Assembly: GCF_020523985.1 (NCBI RefSeq) | Contig: NZ_JAIVKM010000002.1 | Span: 558,001-622,000, forward strand | DNA from: Mangrovibacter yixingensis | Lineage (GTDB): Bacteria > Pseudomonadota > Gammaproteobacteria > Enterobacterales > Enterobacteriaceae | Direction of reading: 5' to 3' | DNA length: 64,000 bases | Program-made: the position numbers and the translations under genes | Shown here: positions 1-7,976 of the stretch, piece by piece | Numbering within the stretch: the first letter of the stretch is position 1 | Layout of the letters: the number at the start of each line of letters is the position of its first letter | The notes under the pieces: generated by a model | What the model saw: the letters and a program-made list of their open reading frames with translations, nothing else | Database searches by the model: none | Told to the model about the DNA's origin: nothing

Positions 1-277
1 GATAGCTGTACTCGTCCAGATCGCTCAGATTGGTGCGCATATTATGCGAGTGAAGGTGCTCACCAGGCTGGATATCAACCAGTGCATGGCCAATAGGCAG
101 ACCATACTTAACAACGTTCTCATCCTTCGCAATAGCCCGGATGGCGAACTTGTGCCCACGCGCAACAGGTTGATGCAGGGTTATTTCCTGCCCATCGACA
201 TTGACGATGGCCCCTTCGGCCTGGTCCACTAGCGCAACAGCGACATTATCTTGCGAATGGATCTTAATGTATTGCAT
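1..277 (-). CDS. uxaA: Altronate dehydratase, N-terminal part (cut by window edge)
   Basis: UxaA converts D-altronate to 2-keto-3-deoxygluconate in galacturonate breakdown. Only the first 92 or so codons are present. The reverse strand reads MQYIKIHSQDNVAVAL and continues through GHKFAI and KYGLPIGHAL, the small N-terminal SAF-like domain of the UxaA family. I chose the ATG at 277, preceded by a TGAGG ribosome site. It lies 18 bp after the uxaC stop, so the two form a uxaCA operon. GarD (18552-20123) belongs to the same family. The identification is firm; the catalytic part lies outside the window. Confidence 0.93.
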   Translation of the reverse strand, partial: MQYIKIHSQDNVAVALVDQAEGAIVNVDGQEITLHQPVARGHKFAIRAIAKDENVVKYGLPIGHALVDIQPGEHLHSHNMRTNLSDLDEYSY

Positions 278-295
278 ATCAACCTCAGTTGAGAC

Positions 296-1708
296 TTAGT
301 TCAGTTCAATACCAAAATAATCACGCGCATTGTTAAAGCAGATGTTTTTCACCATCTGGCCTAACAACTCGATATCTGCCGGAGCTTCGCCCGCTTCAAC
401 CCAGTGACCAATCATCTGGCACAGGATACGGCGGAAATATTCATGGCGGGTGTATGACAGGAAGCTACGGCTGTCGGTCAGCATCCCAACAAAACGGCTT
501 AACAGACCCAATTGCGCCAGTTGTGTCATCTGACGTTCCATACCGTCTTTCTGGTCATTAAACCACCAGCCTGAACCGAACTGCATTTTCCCGGCAATAC
601 CTTCGCCCTGATAGTTACCAATCATGGTACCCAGGACTTCGTTATCACGCGGGTTCAGGCAGTAAAGGATAGTTTTCGGCAGTTGATTATTTTCGTTCTG
701 TTTGTCCAACAGACGTGCCAGTTCTTCTGCCAGCGGGCGGTCGTTGATGGAGTCGAAGCCCACATCTGGCCCCAGCAGTTTAAACTGGCGAGTGTTGTTG
801 TTGCGCAGCGCACCAATGTGGTACTGCTGAACCCAACCGCGACGAGCATACTCTGCACCCAACCAAACCAGCACTGCTGTTTTGAATTGAGCAACTTCCA
901 GCGAGGACGGAGTCGCGCCAGTCAGGCGGCGAGCAAGGATGCCATCCAGCGTTGCTTCGTCTGCATCGGCATACATCACAACATCCAACGCATGGTCAGA
1001 CACCTTGCAGCCATGAGCTTCAAAGTGATCCAGACGTTTTTTCAGTGCAGTTTGCAGATCGCTGAAACGGCGAATATCGGTGTCGGACACTTCAGCCAGC
1101 TTGCCCATGTAATCAACAAATGTCGCCAGCTCAATGTTAAATGCTTTATCCGGACGCCAGCTCGGCAATACTTTAATGTCAAAGCTGGTATCGGCTGCAA
1201 TCGCACTGTGGTGGTTCAGCGCATCGATCGGGTCATCAGTCGTCCCAACCATTTTCACATTCATCTGCTTCATGATACCGCGAGCAGAGAAGGCATCTTC
1301 GGCAAGCAGTGAATTGCACTGTTCCCAAATTTCATCTGCAGTTTTTGGTGACAGCAGCTTACCTGTAATACCAAATGGGCGACGCAGTTCCAGATGCGTC
1401 CAGTGGTAAAGCGGGTTACCAATGGTGTGGGGCACGGTTTCTGCCCAGGCATTGAATTTTTCGTGGTCAGTAGCATCGCCAGTACACAGACGCTCAGCAA
1501 CACCGTTGGAGCGCATCGCACGCCACTTGTAGTGATCACCTTTCAGCCAGATGTCATACAAGTTTTTAAAACGATAGTTTTCTGCGACTTGCTGCGGGGG
1601 AAGATGGCAATGGAAGTCGAAAATCGGCTCATCCGCTGCGTAGTCGTGGTACAAGCGACGGGCAAATTCAGTATCAAGCAGAAAGTCTTCAGTCATAAAC
1701 CGAGTCAT
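296..1708 (-). CDS. uxaC: Glucuronate/galacturonate isomerase
   Basis: UxaC isomerises D-glucuronate to D-fructuronate and D-galacturonate to D-tagaturonate, the first cytoplasmic step of hexuronate use. The 470-residue protein starts [17 protein letters not shown], and has the FDFHCHLPP metal-binding motif of this amidohydrolase-like TIM barrel near residue 29. It closely matches the E. coli protein along its whole length. An upstream in-frame start at 1729 would add seven residues. I prefer the ATG at 1708 because an AGAGGAAC site sits just before it and the length then equals the family norm. It is first gene of uxaCA, divergent from exuT. Confidence 0.97.
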   Translation of the reverse strand: MTRFMTEDFLLDTEFARRLYHDYAADEPIFDFHCHLPPQQVAENYRFKNLYDIWLKGDHYKWRAMRSNGVAERLCTGDATDHEKFNAWAETVPHTIGNPLYHWTHLELRRPFGITGKLLSPKTADEIWEQCNSLLAEDAFSARGIMKQMNVKMVGTTDDPIDALNHHSAIAADTSFDIKVLPSWRPDKAFNIELATFVDYMGKLAEVSDTDIRRFSDLQTALKKRLDHFEAHGCKVSDHALDVVMYADADEATLDGILARRLTGATPSSLEVAQFKTAVLVWLGAEYARRGWVQQYHIGALRNNNTRQFKLLGPDVGFDSINDRPLAEELARLLDKQNENNQLPKTILYCLNPRDNEVLGTMIGNYQGEGIAGKMQFGSGWWFNDQKDGMERQMTQLAQLGLLSRFVGMLTDSRSFLSYTRHEYFRRILCQMIGHWVEAGEAPADIELLGQMVKNICFNNARDYFGIELN

Positions 1709-1759
1709 TATCGTTGTTCCTCTGGACACGTTATCGGATACCTAATCAGTATGGCTATA

Positions 1760-1776
1760 AAGTTATCACACCAATT
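1760..1776. promoter_or_regulatory. Possible ExuR/UxuR operator upstream of uxaC
   Basis: The stretch AAGTTATCACACCAATT matches 12 of 17 positions of the ExuR/UxuR operator core as I recall it (AAATTGGTATACCAATT). One half-site, ACCAATT, is perfect. It lies 52 bp upstream of the uxaC start, where E. coli ExuR represses. One half is degenerate, so this is tentative. Confidence 0.3.
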
Positions 1777-1797
1777 CATTGCGACCGAGTAGAATTT

Positions 1798-1813
1798 TGT
1801 GTTCTGGATCACA
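1798..1813. promoter_or_regulatory. CRP-cAMP site between uxaC and exuT
   Basis: The sequence TGTGT-TCTGGA-TCACA fits the CRP consensus TGTGA-N6-TCACA with one mismatch. It lies in the 472-bp divergent region between uxaC and exuT and could serve either promoter. Catabolite control of hexuronate genes is established in E. coli. Confidence 0.7.
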
Positions 1814-2118
1814 TAAACCATACAAATTATGTTTATTTAAAGTTAAAAAATATACCTCAAGCCGCGCCAGACGTGGCGTAGCTTATCTTCGTTTAATAAC
1901 CCTGTCTTTAATGCACTTTTGTGATGGCTCTCAACTTTTAAAGCTGTATGACAAGTTATCTTTTGCCTCGTCAAGAACAGTAAATATTACGGAATATTTT
2001 GCGATGCACTTTTATCGCTTCAGTGGGTATGGATGCCGGATGCTTTACACATTCTAACTAGCAAGGCATGGGCCATACCTTAGTTGCACTGGTAGAACCC
2101 TCCTGAATAAAACTCATA
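1814..2118. other. Non-coding remainder of the uxaC-exuT region
   Basis: This AT-rich stretch separates the CRP site from the exuT-proximal palindrome. A short open frame (1779-2057 +) crosses it, but it has no ribosome site and resembles nothing I know. A possible hairpin around GCCGCGCC/GGCG lies near 1861-1880. No other feature was recognised. Confidence 0.4.
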
Positions 2119-2136
2119 TGCAGGATACATCCTGCA
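2119..2136. promoter_or_regulatory. 18-bp perfect palindrome upstream of exuT
   Basis: TGCAGGAT-AC-ATCCTGCA is a perfect inverted repeat with 8-bp arms, 44 bp before the exuT start. A second inverted repeat, AACCG/CGGTT, follows at 2141-2157. The palindrome could be an operator or a leader hairpin in the exuT message. It does not match the ExuR consensus, so its partner is unknown. Confidence 0.4.
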
Positions 2137-2180
2137 ATGCAACCGTGTGGCGCGGTTGAAAACAAATACTGAGGTTTGAA

Positions 2181-3482
2181 ATGCGAAAGATCAAAGGCTT
2201 ACGCTGGTATATGATTGCACTGGTCACGCTGGGGACCGTGTTGGGGTATTTAACCCGTAACACTGTCGCTGTGGCTGCGCCGACTCTGCAAGAACAGCTT
2301 CATATCACTACTCAGCAATACTCTTATATTATTGCCGCTTATTCTGCATGCTACACAGTGATGCAGCCTGTTGCTGGCTATATCCTTGATATTCTTGGTA
2401 CAAAAGTTGGCTACGCCGTATTTGCTATCTTCTGGGCTGTTTTCTGTGGCGCAACCGCGCTGGCAGGCAGCTGGGGTGGTCTGGCTATTGCCCGTGGTGC
2501 AGTTGGTGCTGCAGAAGCAGCAATGATCCCTGCAGGCCTGAAAGCCAGTAGTGAATGGTTCCCGGCAAAAGAACGTTCTATTGCTGTTGGTTACTTCAAC
2601 GTGGGTTCCTCTATTGGCGCCATGATTGCACCGCCTCTGGTTGTGTGGGCAATTATGATCCACAGCTGGGAAATGGCGTTTGTTATCACCGGGGTACTGA
2701 GTTTTGCCTGGGCGATGATGTGGTTGTTCTTCTATAAACACCCGAAAGACCAGAAAAAACTGTCTGATGAAGAACGTGAATACATCATCAGTGGTCAGGA
2801 AGCCCAACACCAGACTAATAACAGCAAAAAATTATCTGCCTGGCAGATACTGCGTAACCGCCAGTTCTGGGGTATTGCGTTACCGCGTTTCCTCGCAGAA
2901 CCAGCCTGGGGTACATTTAACGCCTGGATCCCACTGTTCATGTTCAAAGCTTATGGCTTTAACCTGAAAGAAATTGCTATGTTTGCCTGGATGCCAATGC
3001 TGTTTGCTGACCTGGGTTGTGTCATTGGTGGGTATTTACCTCCGCTGTTCCAACGCTGGTTCGGTGTTAACCTGATTGTTTCTCGTAAACTGGTTGTAAC
3101 CATGGGCGCATTCCTGATGATTGGCCCTGGTACTATTGGTTTGTTCACCAGCCCATATGTTGCTATCGCCCTGCTGTGTGTAGGTGGCTTCGCTCACCAG
3201 GCTCTGTCCGGTGCACTGATTACGTTGTCTTCCGATGTGTTTGGCCGTAATGAAGTGGCGACCGCTAACGGGATGACCGGTATGGCAGCCTGGACCGCCA
3301 GTACACTGTTCGCCCTGGTTGTCGGTGCGTTGGCTGATAAAATTGGTTTCAGCCCACTGTTTGCTGTGCTGGCCGTTTTCGACTTGCTCGGTGCGCTGGT
3401 TATCTGGACGGTACTGAAAAATAAATCCGCTGAAGATGTTGTGGATGATGAAAGCGTCGGTCACACTGCGGCGCAAAGTTAA
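2181..3482 (+). CDS. exuT: Hexuronate/proton symporter (MFS)
   Basis: ExuT imports galacturonate and glucuronate through the inner membrane using the proton gradient. The 433-residue protein has the twelve-segment layout of the anion:cation symporter branch of the major facilitator superfamily. The opening MRKIKGLRWYMIALVTLG and the block WFPAKERSIAVGYFN match E. coli ExuT closely. A GAGGT ribosome site precedes the ATG at 2181. It is transcribed away from uxaCA and is followed by an intrinsic terminator, so exuR has its own promoter. Confidence 0.97.
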   Translation: MRKIKGLRWYMIALVTLGTVLGYLTRNTVAVAAPTLQEQLHITTQQYSYIIAAYSACYTVMQPVAGYILDILGTKVGYAVFAIFWAVFCGATALAGSWGGLAIARGAVGAAEAAMIPAGLKASSEWFPAKERSIAVGYFNVGSSIGAMIAPPLVVWAIMIHSWEMAFVITGVLSFAWAMMWLFFYKHPKDQKKLSDEEREYIISGQEAQHQTNNSKKLSAWQILRNRQFWGIALPRFLAEPAWGTFNAWIPLFMFKAYGFNLKEIAMFAWMPMLFADLGCVIGGYLPPLFQRWFGVNLIVSRKLVVTMGAFLMIGPGTIGLFTSPYVAIALLCVGGFAHQALSGALITLSSDVFGRNEVATANGMTGMAAWTASTLFALVVGALADKIGFSPLFAVLAVFDLLGALVIWTVLKNKSAEDVVDDESVGHTAAQS

Positions 3483-3493
3483 ACCTGGTTCTC

Positions 3494-3520
3494 AAAAAGC
3501 CGCCTCCAGGCGGCTTTTTG
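3494..3520 (+). terminator. Intrinsic terminator after exuT
   Basis: A hairpin with GCCGCCT/AGGCGGC arms is flanked by AAAAA upstream and TTTTT downstream. It begins 11 bp after the exuT stop codon. Confidence 0.85.
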
Positions 3521-3551
3521 TTAGCATCAAGTAGAGCCAGGGAGATATAAG

Positions 3552-3565
3552 TGGTATAACAAATT
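3552..3565. promoter_or_regulatory. Possible ExuR operator upstream of exuR
   Basis: TGGTATAACAAATT resembles the core of the ExuR/UxuR operator (TTGGTATACCAATT) with one inserted base. It lies 38 bp before exuR and would fit autoregulation. The match is by eye only. Confidence 0.35.
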
Positions 3566-3603
3566 AGTTTCATTATGTATCAGACCCCATCCTGGAGCCG
3601 CTT

Positions 3604-4380
3604 ATGGAGATATCGGATTCTCGTCGCTTATATCAGCAACTTGCCGCTGAGCTAAAACACCGAATAGAAAGCGGCGTTTATCTTGTCGGAGACAAATTAC
3701 CCGCGGAACGTTTTATCGCTGATGAAAAAAATGTAAGCCGTACTGTGGTGCGTGAAGCAATCATCATGCTCGAAGTGGAAGGTTACGTTGAAGTTCGTAA
3801 AGGCTCGGGCATTCACGTTATTGCAAACCAGGCCCGCTACAGTGCACAGCCCGATGAGCGGTTTGAATTTGCTAATTATGGCCCTTTCGAACTACTCCAG
3901 GCACGACAGCTAATTGAAAGCAATATTGCCGAATTCGCGGCCACGCAGGTTACCAAACAAGACATCATGAAGTTGATGGAAATCCAGGAACAAGCGCGGC
4001 ATGAAAAGTGTTTTCGGGATTCAGAATGGGATTTACAGTTTCATGTGCAGGTTGCACTGGCAACCCAAAACAGCGCTTTAGCCGCCATCGTAGAAAGGAT
4101 GTGGACACAACGTGTTCATAACCCTTACTGGAAAAAATTACACGATCATATCGATCTCAGAACAGTCGATCACTGGTGTGATGATCATGACCAGATTATG
4201 CGCGCGCTGGTCCGAAAAGATCCCCATGCGGCAAAGCTGGCGATGTGGCAGCATTTGGAAAACACCAAGCAGATGTTGTTCAATGAAACCAGTGATGACT
4301 TTGAGTTCAATGCAGATCGCTACTTGTTTGCTGAAAACCCGGTTGTTCACCTTGAAGCCCCCGGTATCCCACACAAATAA
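3604..4380 (+). CDS. exuR: Hexuronate-responsive GntR-family repressor
   Basis: ExuR represses the uxaCA, exuT and related operons until hexuronates accumulate. The 258-residue protein has a winged helix-turn-helix at about residues 8-75 ([21 protein letters not shown]) and a FadR-type helical FCD domain after it. A GGAG ribosome site lies just before the ATG at 3604. Its place beside exuT is the standard enteric arrangement. A hairpin with a T tract lies about 175 bp downstream and may end its message. Confidence 0.95.
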   Translation: MEISDSRRLYQQLAAELKHRIESGVYLVGDKLPAERFIADEKNVSRTVVREAIIMLEVEGYVEVRKGSGIHVIANQARYSAQPDERFEFANYGPFELLQARQLIESNIAEFAATQVTKQDIMKLMEIQEQARHEKCFRDSEWDLQFHVQVALATQNSALAAIVERMWTQRVHNPYWKKLHDHIDLRTVDHWCDDHDQIMRALVRKDPHAAKLAMWQHLENTKQMLFNETSDDFEFNADRYLFAENPVVHLEAPGIPHK

Positions 4381-4554
4381 TCCGGCAATGAGCGAGAGAT
4401 ATTCAGGGCGTTAGTGTCAGCCTTTGTAAATACTCTCGCATGCCTGCATTTTACCGCGCAAAATCAGCCCGACTTATTGCTAAATATTGTGACGCATAAC
4501 ATCTACATTTGTTACAATTGGACGCATTTTTCGTGGCCAGCCTTCCTTTTTGCT

Positions 4555-4597
4555 GCCTTTTGCCACGTATGTGACACGTCAGAAAAGGCTGTTTTTT
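4555..4597 (+). terminator. Possible terminator or leader hairpin between exuR and yqjA
   Basis: GCCTTTT (4555-4561) pairs with AAAAGGC (4583-4589), with inner ACGT pairing. Six T residues follow directly at 4592-4597. It may terminate exuR, or attenuate the yqjA leader if transcription starts upstream. Confidence 0.5.
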
Positions 4598-4649
4598 GTA
4601 CGGTAGCATAGTGTTGTACGCTGGTATGGTTTTGTACGGTGATATACAA
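4596..4649 (+). repeat. Three direct 18-bp repeats upstream of yqjA
   Basis: Three adjacent 18-bp units start at 4596, 4614 and 4632. Each begins TTGTACG and has TA at matching inner positions (TTGTACGGTAGCATAGTG is unit 1). Unit 3 also has TTGTA/TACAA ends that form an inverted repeat. They lie 71-124 bp before the yqjA start in the 339-bp exuR-yqjA gap. The role is unknown; iterated sites for a regulator are one possibility. Confidence 0.6.
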
Positions 4650-4719
4650 GCGGAAAACAAATCCCTCCGTTAGCCCCTTCTCTCGTGATTGGCTTTGACT
4701 GATGTGCCAGGACCTCTGA

Positions 4720-5382
4720 ATGGAACTTTTTACACAACTCCTTAATGCTCTTTGGAGTCAGGATTTTGAAACCCTTGCCAATCCTTCCATGATTGGCATG
4801 CTGTATTTTGTTTTATTTATGATTTTGTTCCTGGAAAATGGCTTACTTCCGGCAGCATTTCTTCCCGGAGACAGTTTGCTGATTTTAATCGGCGTGCTGA
4901 TTGCCAAAGGCGCACTCGCCGCCATCCCTACATTAATTTTGCTCACTGCCGCAGCAAGCCTCGGCTCTTGGGTTGGCTTTATTCAGGGCCGCTGGCTTGG
5001 CAATGCCCGCCTGGTACAGAAATGGTTATCTCACCTGCCAACTCATTATCATCAACGTGCCCATCACTTGTTCCATAAACACGGTCTTTCTGCGCTATTG
5101 GTGGGCAGGTTTATCGCTTTTGTTCGTACTCTGTTACCAACGATTGCAGGGCTTTCGGGCCTTAGCAGTTCACGCTTCCAGTTTTTCAACTGGATGAGTG
5201 GGTTGCTATGGGTTCTGATTCTAACAGCGCTGGGTTATTTGCTGGGCAAAACCCCCGTGTTTGCCAAATATGAAGATGCGTTGATGTCCTGCCTGATGCT
5301 TATCCCGGTGGTGCTGCTGGTCTTCGGCCTGCTGGGTTCCCTGGTGATGTTGTGGAAAAAACGCAACGGGAGCAAAGGATGA
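4720..5382 (+). CDS. yqjA: DedA-family inner-membrane protein YqjA
   Basis: DedA proteins of this group support proton-motive-force balance, alkaline and drug tolerance, and envelope lipid handling. The 220-residue protein has the DedA signature: ENGLLPAAFLPGDSLLILIG at residues 38-57 and the FGR-like block VGRFIAFVRTLLPTIAGL, plus several membrane spans. In E. coli yqjA belongs to the Cpx envelope-stress response. No clear CpxR box was seen here. The stop overlaps the mzrA start (ATGA), so the two are translationally coupled. Confidence 0.95.
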   Translation: MELFTQLLNALWSQDFETLANPSMIGMLYFVLFMILFLENGLLPAAFLPGDSLLILIGVLIAKGALAAIPTLILLTAAASLGSWVGFIQGRWLGNARLVQKWLSHLPTHYHQRAHHLFHKHGLSALLVGRFIAFVRTLLPTIAGLSGLSSSRFQFFNWMSGLLWVLILTALGYLLGKTPVFAKYEDALMSCLMLIPVVLLVFGLLGSLVMLWKKRNGSKG

Positions 5383-5765
5383 AACTGTTTCATCGTTTAA
5401 CCAACCGACGAGCCCATCTTGGCTTAGTGGCCCTGTTACTGATTTGTGCCAGCACCGTATTCTGGGCAGCAACCCGCCAACCCGATACGACACTAGAGAT
5501 TCGTCCTGCACGTGCAGGCGCAACGATTCCCGATGGTTTCTTTGTGTGGCACCACCTGGATGCCAATGGCATTCGGGTAAAAAGCATTACGCCGGATGAC
5601 AACAAGCTCGTGATTAAATTTGATTCAAATGTGCAAAGCGAAGCGGCTGCCCGAGTGCTTTCAGCAACACTCCCGCACGGGTACGTAATTACCCCCCGTC
5701 AGGAACCGACCCCATTTGACCATTGGCTGGCACGCCTTGGTGTTTCACCTTCCAGAATCGGGTAA
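5379..5765 (+). CDS. mzrA: EnvZ/OmpR modulator MzrA
   Basis: MzrA is a small inner-membrane protein that in E. coli contacts EnvZ and links the Cpx and EnvZ/OmpR responses. This 128-residue protein has a short cytoplasmic N-terminus, one membrane segment (LGLVALLLICASTVFWAA) and a periplasmic domain. It shares TLEIRPARAG, IPDGF and the IRVKSITPDD block with E. coli MzrA. I take the ATG at 5379, which overlaps the yqjA stop. A longer frame from 5352 would run inside yqjA and is less likely. Confidence 0.9.
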   Translation: MKLFHRLTNRRAHLGLVALLLICASTVFWAATRQPDTTLEIRPARAGATIPDGFFVWHHLDANGIRVKSITPDDNKLVIKFDSNVQSEAAARVLSATLPHGYVITPRQEPTPFDHWLARLGVSPSRIG

Positions 5766-5929
5766 GTCGCATTACCGAATATTCTGAATATTTTCACTTA
5801 CTTTGCCGTTTAGCTTCATCCTGACTATGCTTACCAGGCGATTTAAAAATACAAAATCGCTACACTGATAGCATCTTCAACGGACTGGTGCCCCCTTGTT
5901 GCTGCTACCAGAAACGAACGGACGTGTTA

Positions 5930-6184
5930 ATGATGAATTATCGCACCTTGCTGGTATGTACGTTTACCTTGCTGCTTCTCTCCCCTCAGATACAGGCTTC
6001 CACCGCCTGTCAGGATAAGCAACAAGGTATATTGCGTGAGATAAACTACGCGAAAAAGCACCACAATCAGCGCCGTATTGATGGCCTGAATAAGGCACTG
6101 ACTGAGGTAAGGTCCCGGTGCAGGGAGGAATCCCACCGCAATAGTTTATCGGGTGAAAAACATAAAACCACCTACACGAGATAA
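5930..6184 (+). CDS. yqjC: Shortened YqjC (DUF1090) periplasmic protein
   Basis: The start MMNYRTLLVCTFTLLLL begins a signal peptide likely cut after IQA. The mature part CQDKQQGILREINYAKKH, then NQRRIDGLNKALTEVR, matches E. coli YqjC. After that, similarity stops. The protein ends at 84 residues, whereas the E. coli form is about 122 and carries a long charged helix. The other reading frames downstream do not restore that helix, so it looks like a real deletion or divergence, not a frameshift. Function is unknown. The ribosome site is weak, and the second ATG at 5933 is an equally good start. Confidence 0.8.
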   Translation: MMNYRTLLVCTFTLLLLSPQIQASTACQDKQQGILREINYAKKHHNQRRIDGLNKALTEVRSRCREESHRNSLSGEKHKTTYTR

Positions 6185-6284
6185 GGGTTAATCCCTGGCG
6201 GAAAACCAGAGTTACAGCAGGCACCACCCTGACCGGGTAGCGGAGCCTGATTCATGGAACTGTGAATAAACTGGAGAAGCCTGT

Positions 6285-6584
6285 ATGTCCAAAGATACTG
6301 AACAATTGCGTGACGAACTGAAATCCCTGGCCGATACCCTTGAAGAAGTGCTGAACTCTTCTGGAGAGAAGTCTAAAGAGGAAGTTGAGAAAGTACGCGC
6401 TAAAGCTGAACGTATGCTCAAACAGAGCCGGGTCCGTGTAAGTGAAACCAGCGAAGCAGTACTGCGCCAAACTAAGGAAGCAGCCTGCAAAGCAGATAAC
6501 TATGTTCATGAAAATCCCTGGGCCGGCATCGGAATTGGTGCGGCTGCAGGCCTGGTATTGGGTATGCTGCTGGCGCGTCGTTAA
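6285..6584 (+). CDS. yqjD: Ribosome-associated membrane protein YqjD (DUF883)
   Basis: YqjD of E. coli is a stationary-phase protein that ties ribosomes to the inner membrane. This 99-residue protein has a long charged amphipathic helix followed by the DUF883 tail: YVHENPWAGIGIGAAAGLVL and the terminal MLLARR, a single C-terminal membrane anchor. A GGAGAAG ribosome site precedes the ATG. It heads the yqjDEK run, whose members touch or overlap. Confidence 0.95.
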   Translation: MSKDTEQLRDELKSLADTLEEVLNSSGEKSKEEVEKVRAKAERMLKQSRVRVSETSEAVLRQTKEAACKADNYVHENPWAGIGIGAAAGLVLGMLLARR

Positions 6585-6985
6585 TGATGGATAATTCTCC
6601 GACACAAGGGCCGGGAGGGCGTATTCTTGGTTCGGGAAAGCGTATTCTGTCGCTGCTGGTCTCCATGGTGGAGACCCGGCTTCAGTTAGCTGTAGTCGAA
6701 CTGGAAGAGGAAAAAGCACGCCTGTTTCAGTTACTTCTCCTGCTGTCACTGACACTGCTTTTCGCTCTGTTTGGCCTTGCCAGCTTGCTCGTGTTAATTG
6801 TTTGGGTTATTGACCCGCAATACCGGCTCTATACGTTAGCAGCGACAACCGTGGTATTGCTTCTGCTGGCACTCTTCTGTGGCCTTGTGGCATTGCATAA
6901 ATCACGTGCATCTACCCTGCTGCGCCAAACCCGTAAAGAGTTATCAAGAGACCGGCAGGCGCTGGAGGATACCCACAATGAGTGA
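6584..6985 (+). CDS. yqjE: Inner-membrane protein YqjE (DUF1469 / phage holin 3_6 type)
   Basis: The 133-residue protein has an amphipathic N-terminus and two hydrophobic hairpin segments (about residues 48-73 and 82-105), the layout of the DUF1469 family. The start codon shares one base with the yqjD stop; a second ATG at 6587 is possible. The last eight bases overlap yqjK. The function is not established; its gene neighbours suggest a membrane and stationary-phase role with YqjD and YqjK. Confidence 0.92.
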   Translation: MMDNSPTQGPGGRILGSGKRILSLLVSMVETRLQLAVVELEEEKARLFQLLLLLSLTLLFALFGLASLLVLIVWVIDPQYRLYTLAATTVVLLLLALFCGLVALHKSRASTLLRQTRKELSRDRQALEDTHNE

Positions 6986-7253
6986 ATCACTTGCAGAACG
7001 AAAGGCGCGGCTGACATTGCGTATTCAGCAGCAACGTCTTGACTTGCTCAGTGCAGAACGTGAGTGGCTATCTGCAATGGCACCAGTAGATGCTGGCTGG
7101 CGGCATCTGGCACGCTACAAATGGGCGGCCATAGCTGCAAGCGGTGTGCTGGCAACCTGGCAATTACGCCGCCCTGGTCGGCTGGTGCGGCTACTGCGCC
7201 GTGGGCCAGTTGTCTGGAGTACTTTGCGTTTAGTTCGTAGCATGCTGCGTTAA
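6978..7253 (+). CDS. yqjK: YqjK-like membrane-associated protein
   Basis: The 91-residue basic protein starts MSESLAERKARLTLRIQQQ. It has a charged N-terminal helix and one weakly hydrophobic segment (YKWAAIAASGVLATW), then a very arginine-rich tail. I chose the ATG at 6978 inside the end of yqjE; the overlap and length agree with E. coli YqjK. A longer upstream frame from 6879 lies inside yqjE and is unlikely. Its biochemical role is unknown. Confidence 0.88.
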   Translation: MSESLAERKARLTLRIQQQRLDLLSAEREWLSAMAPVDAGWRHLARYKWAAIAASGVLATWQLRRPGRLVRLLRRGPVVWSTLRLVRSMLR

Positions 7254-7261
7254 CCGATAAA

Positions 7262-7284
7262 ATCCCACGGTTCATTCGTGGGAT
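7262..7284 (+). terminator. Hairpin after yqjK
   Basis: ATCCCACG and CGTGGGAT form an 8-bp stem with a 7-nt loop, 8 bp after the yqjK stop. No T tract follows on either strand, so it may protect the 3' end more than terminate. Confidence 0.4.
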
Positions 7285-7336
7285 CCCCCATTTGCGACAC
7301 TATCAATTTTTTTGAATTTTTCTGACAATTTTACTT

Positions 7337-7345
7337 GCTAACAAT
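7337..7345 (+). promoter_or_regulatory. GCTAACAAT motif upstream of yqjF
   Basis: The 9-mer GCTAACAAT also occurs at 10509-10517 in the yhaJ-yhaK intergenic region. In E. coli, YhaJ regulates both yqjF and its own gene, so this could be part of a YhaJ site. That reading is inference. Confidence 0.3.
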
Positions 7346-7444
7346 CTCCCCTCAGTCTCTTTACTATTCAGCCATGGACAGCAAGGCACGCTAATTACCT
7401 GCTGTCACTCAATAAAAATAATCTGGTTTTCTGGAGAGAGTAAG

Positions 7445-7837
7445 ATGAAAAAATTCGAAAATATTGGTTTTCTGGTTGCACGCATCCTGATGCCAATTCT
7501 GTTTATTTATGCCGGTTGGGGAAAAATCAACGCCTACGGAGCAACGCAGCAATACATGCAGGCGATGGGGGTTCCAGGAGCGTTACTGCCACTGACCATC
7601 TTACTGGAGTTCGGCGGTGGTCTGGCTATCCTGTTTGGCTTCCTGACCCGAACAACAGCTATCATTACTGCAATCTTCACGTTAATTACTGCATTTATCT
7701 TCCACAGTAATTTCGCAGAAGGCGTGAACTCACTGATGTTCATGAAAAACCTGACGATTGCTGGCGGTTATCTGCTGCTTTTCATCACCGGCCCTGGTGC
7801 TATCAGCCTGGACCGTATCCTGAAAAAGAGTTGGTAA
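7445..7837 (+). CDS. yqjF: DoxX-family inner-membrane protein YqjF
   Basis: The 130-residue DoxX/SURF4-type protein has four predicted membrane spans. It carries ARILMPILFIYAGWGKI near the N-terminus and LLEFGGGLAILFGFLTR in the middle. E. coli yqjF is induced by dinitrotoluene and its breakdown products, and is activated by YhaJ. Here yhaJ lies nearby at 9564-10463. A GGAGAGAG ribosome site precedes the ATG. Its substrate is unknown; quinone-like compounds are suggested by the neighbouring YqjG. Confidence 0.93.
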   Translation: MKKFENIGFLVARILMPILFIYAGWGKINAYGATQQYMQAMGVPGALLPLTILLEFGGGLAILFGFLTRTTAIITAIFTLITAFIFHSNFAEGVNSLMFMKNLTIAGGYLLLFITGPGAISLDRILKKSW

Positions 7838-7852
7838 TGGTTCAAAGCAAAA

Positions 7853-7871
7853 AGCGGAGAATATCTCCGCT
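7853..7871 (+). terminator. Hairpin after yqjF
   Basis: AGCGGAGA and TCTCCGCT form an 8-bp stem with a 3-nt loop, 15 bp after the yqjF stop. It is followed by a loose T-rich stretch (ATTGCTTTAT). Moderate terminator candidate. Confidence 0.5.
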
Positions 7872-7976
7872 ATTGCTTTATCACGGCAACTGACAATCAG
7901 CCCTTTCACTTGTTTCTCGCTATAACAGTCGTCTGTTGGGAAGCCGGGCTAAAGAAACAGAACAGAGGAAACAGAC

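Noticed and set aside
683-1312. 209-codon rightward open frame
   Set aside because: It is antisense to uxaC and its translation resembles no protein family.
1779-2057. 92-codon open frame in the uxaC-exuT gap
   Set aside because: No ribosome site, no resemblance to known proteins, and it overlaps the CRP site.
4414-4611. 65-codon open frame upstream of yqjA
   Set aside because: It has no ribosome site, and its end runs into a terminator-like hairpin and the 18-bp repeats.
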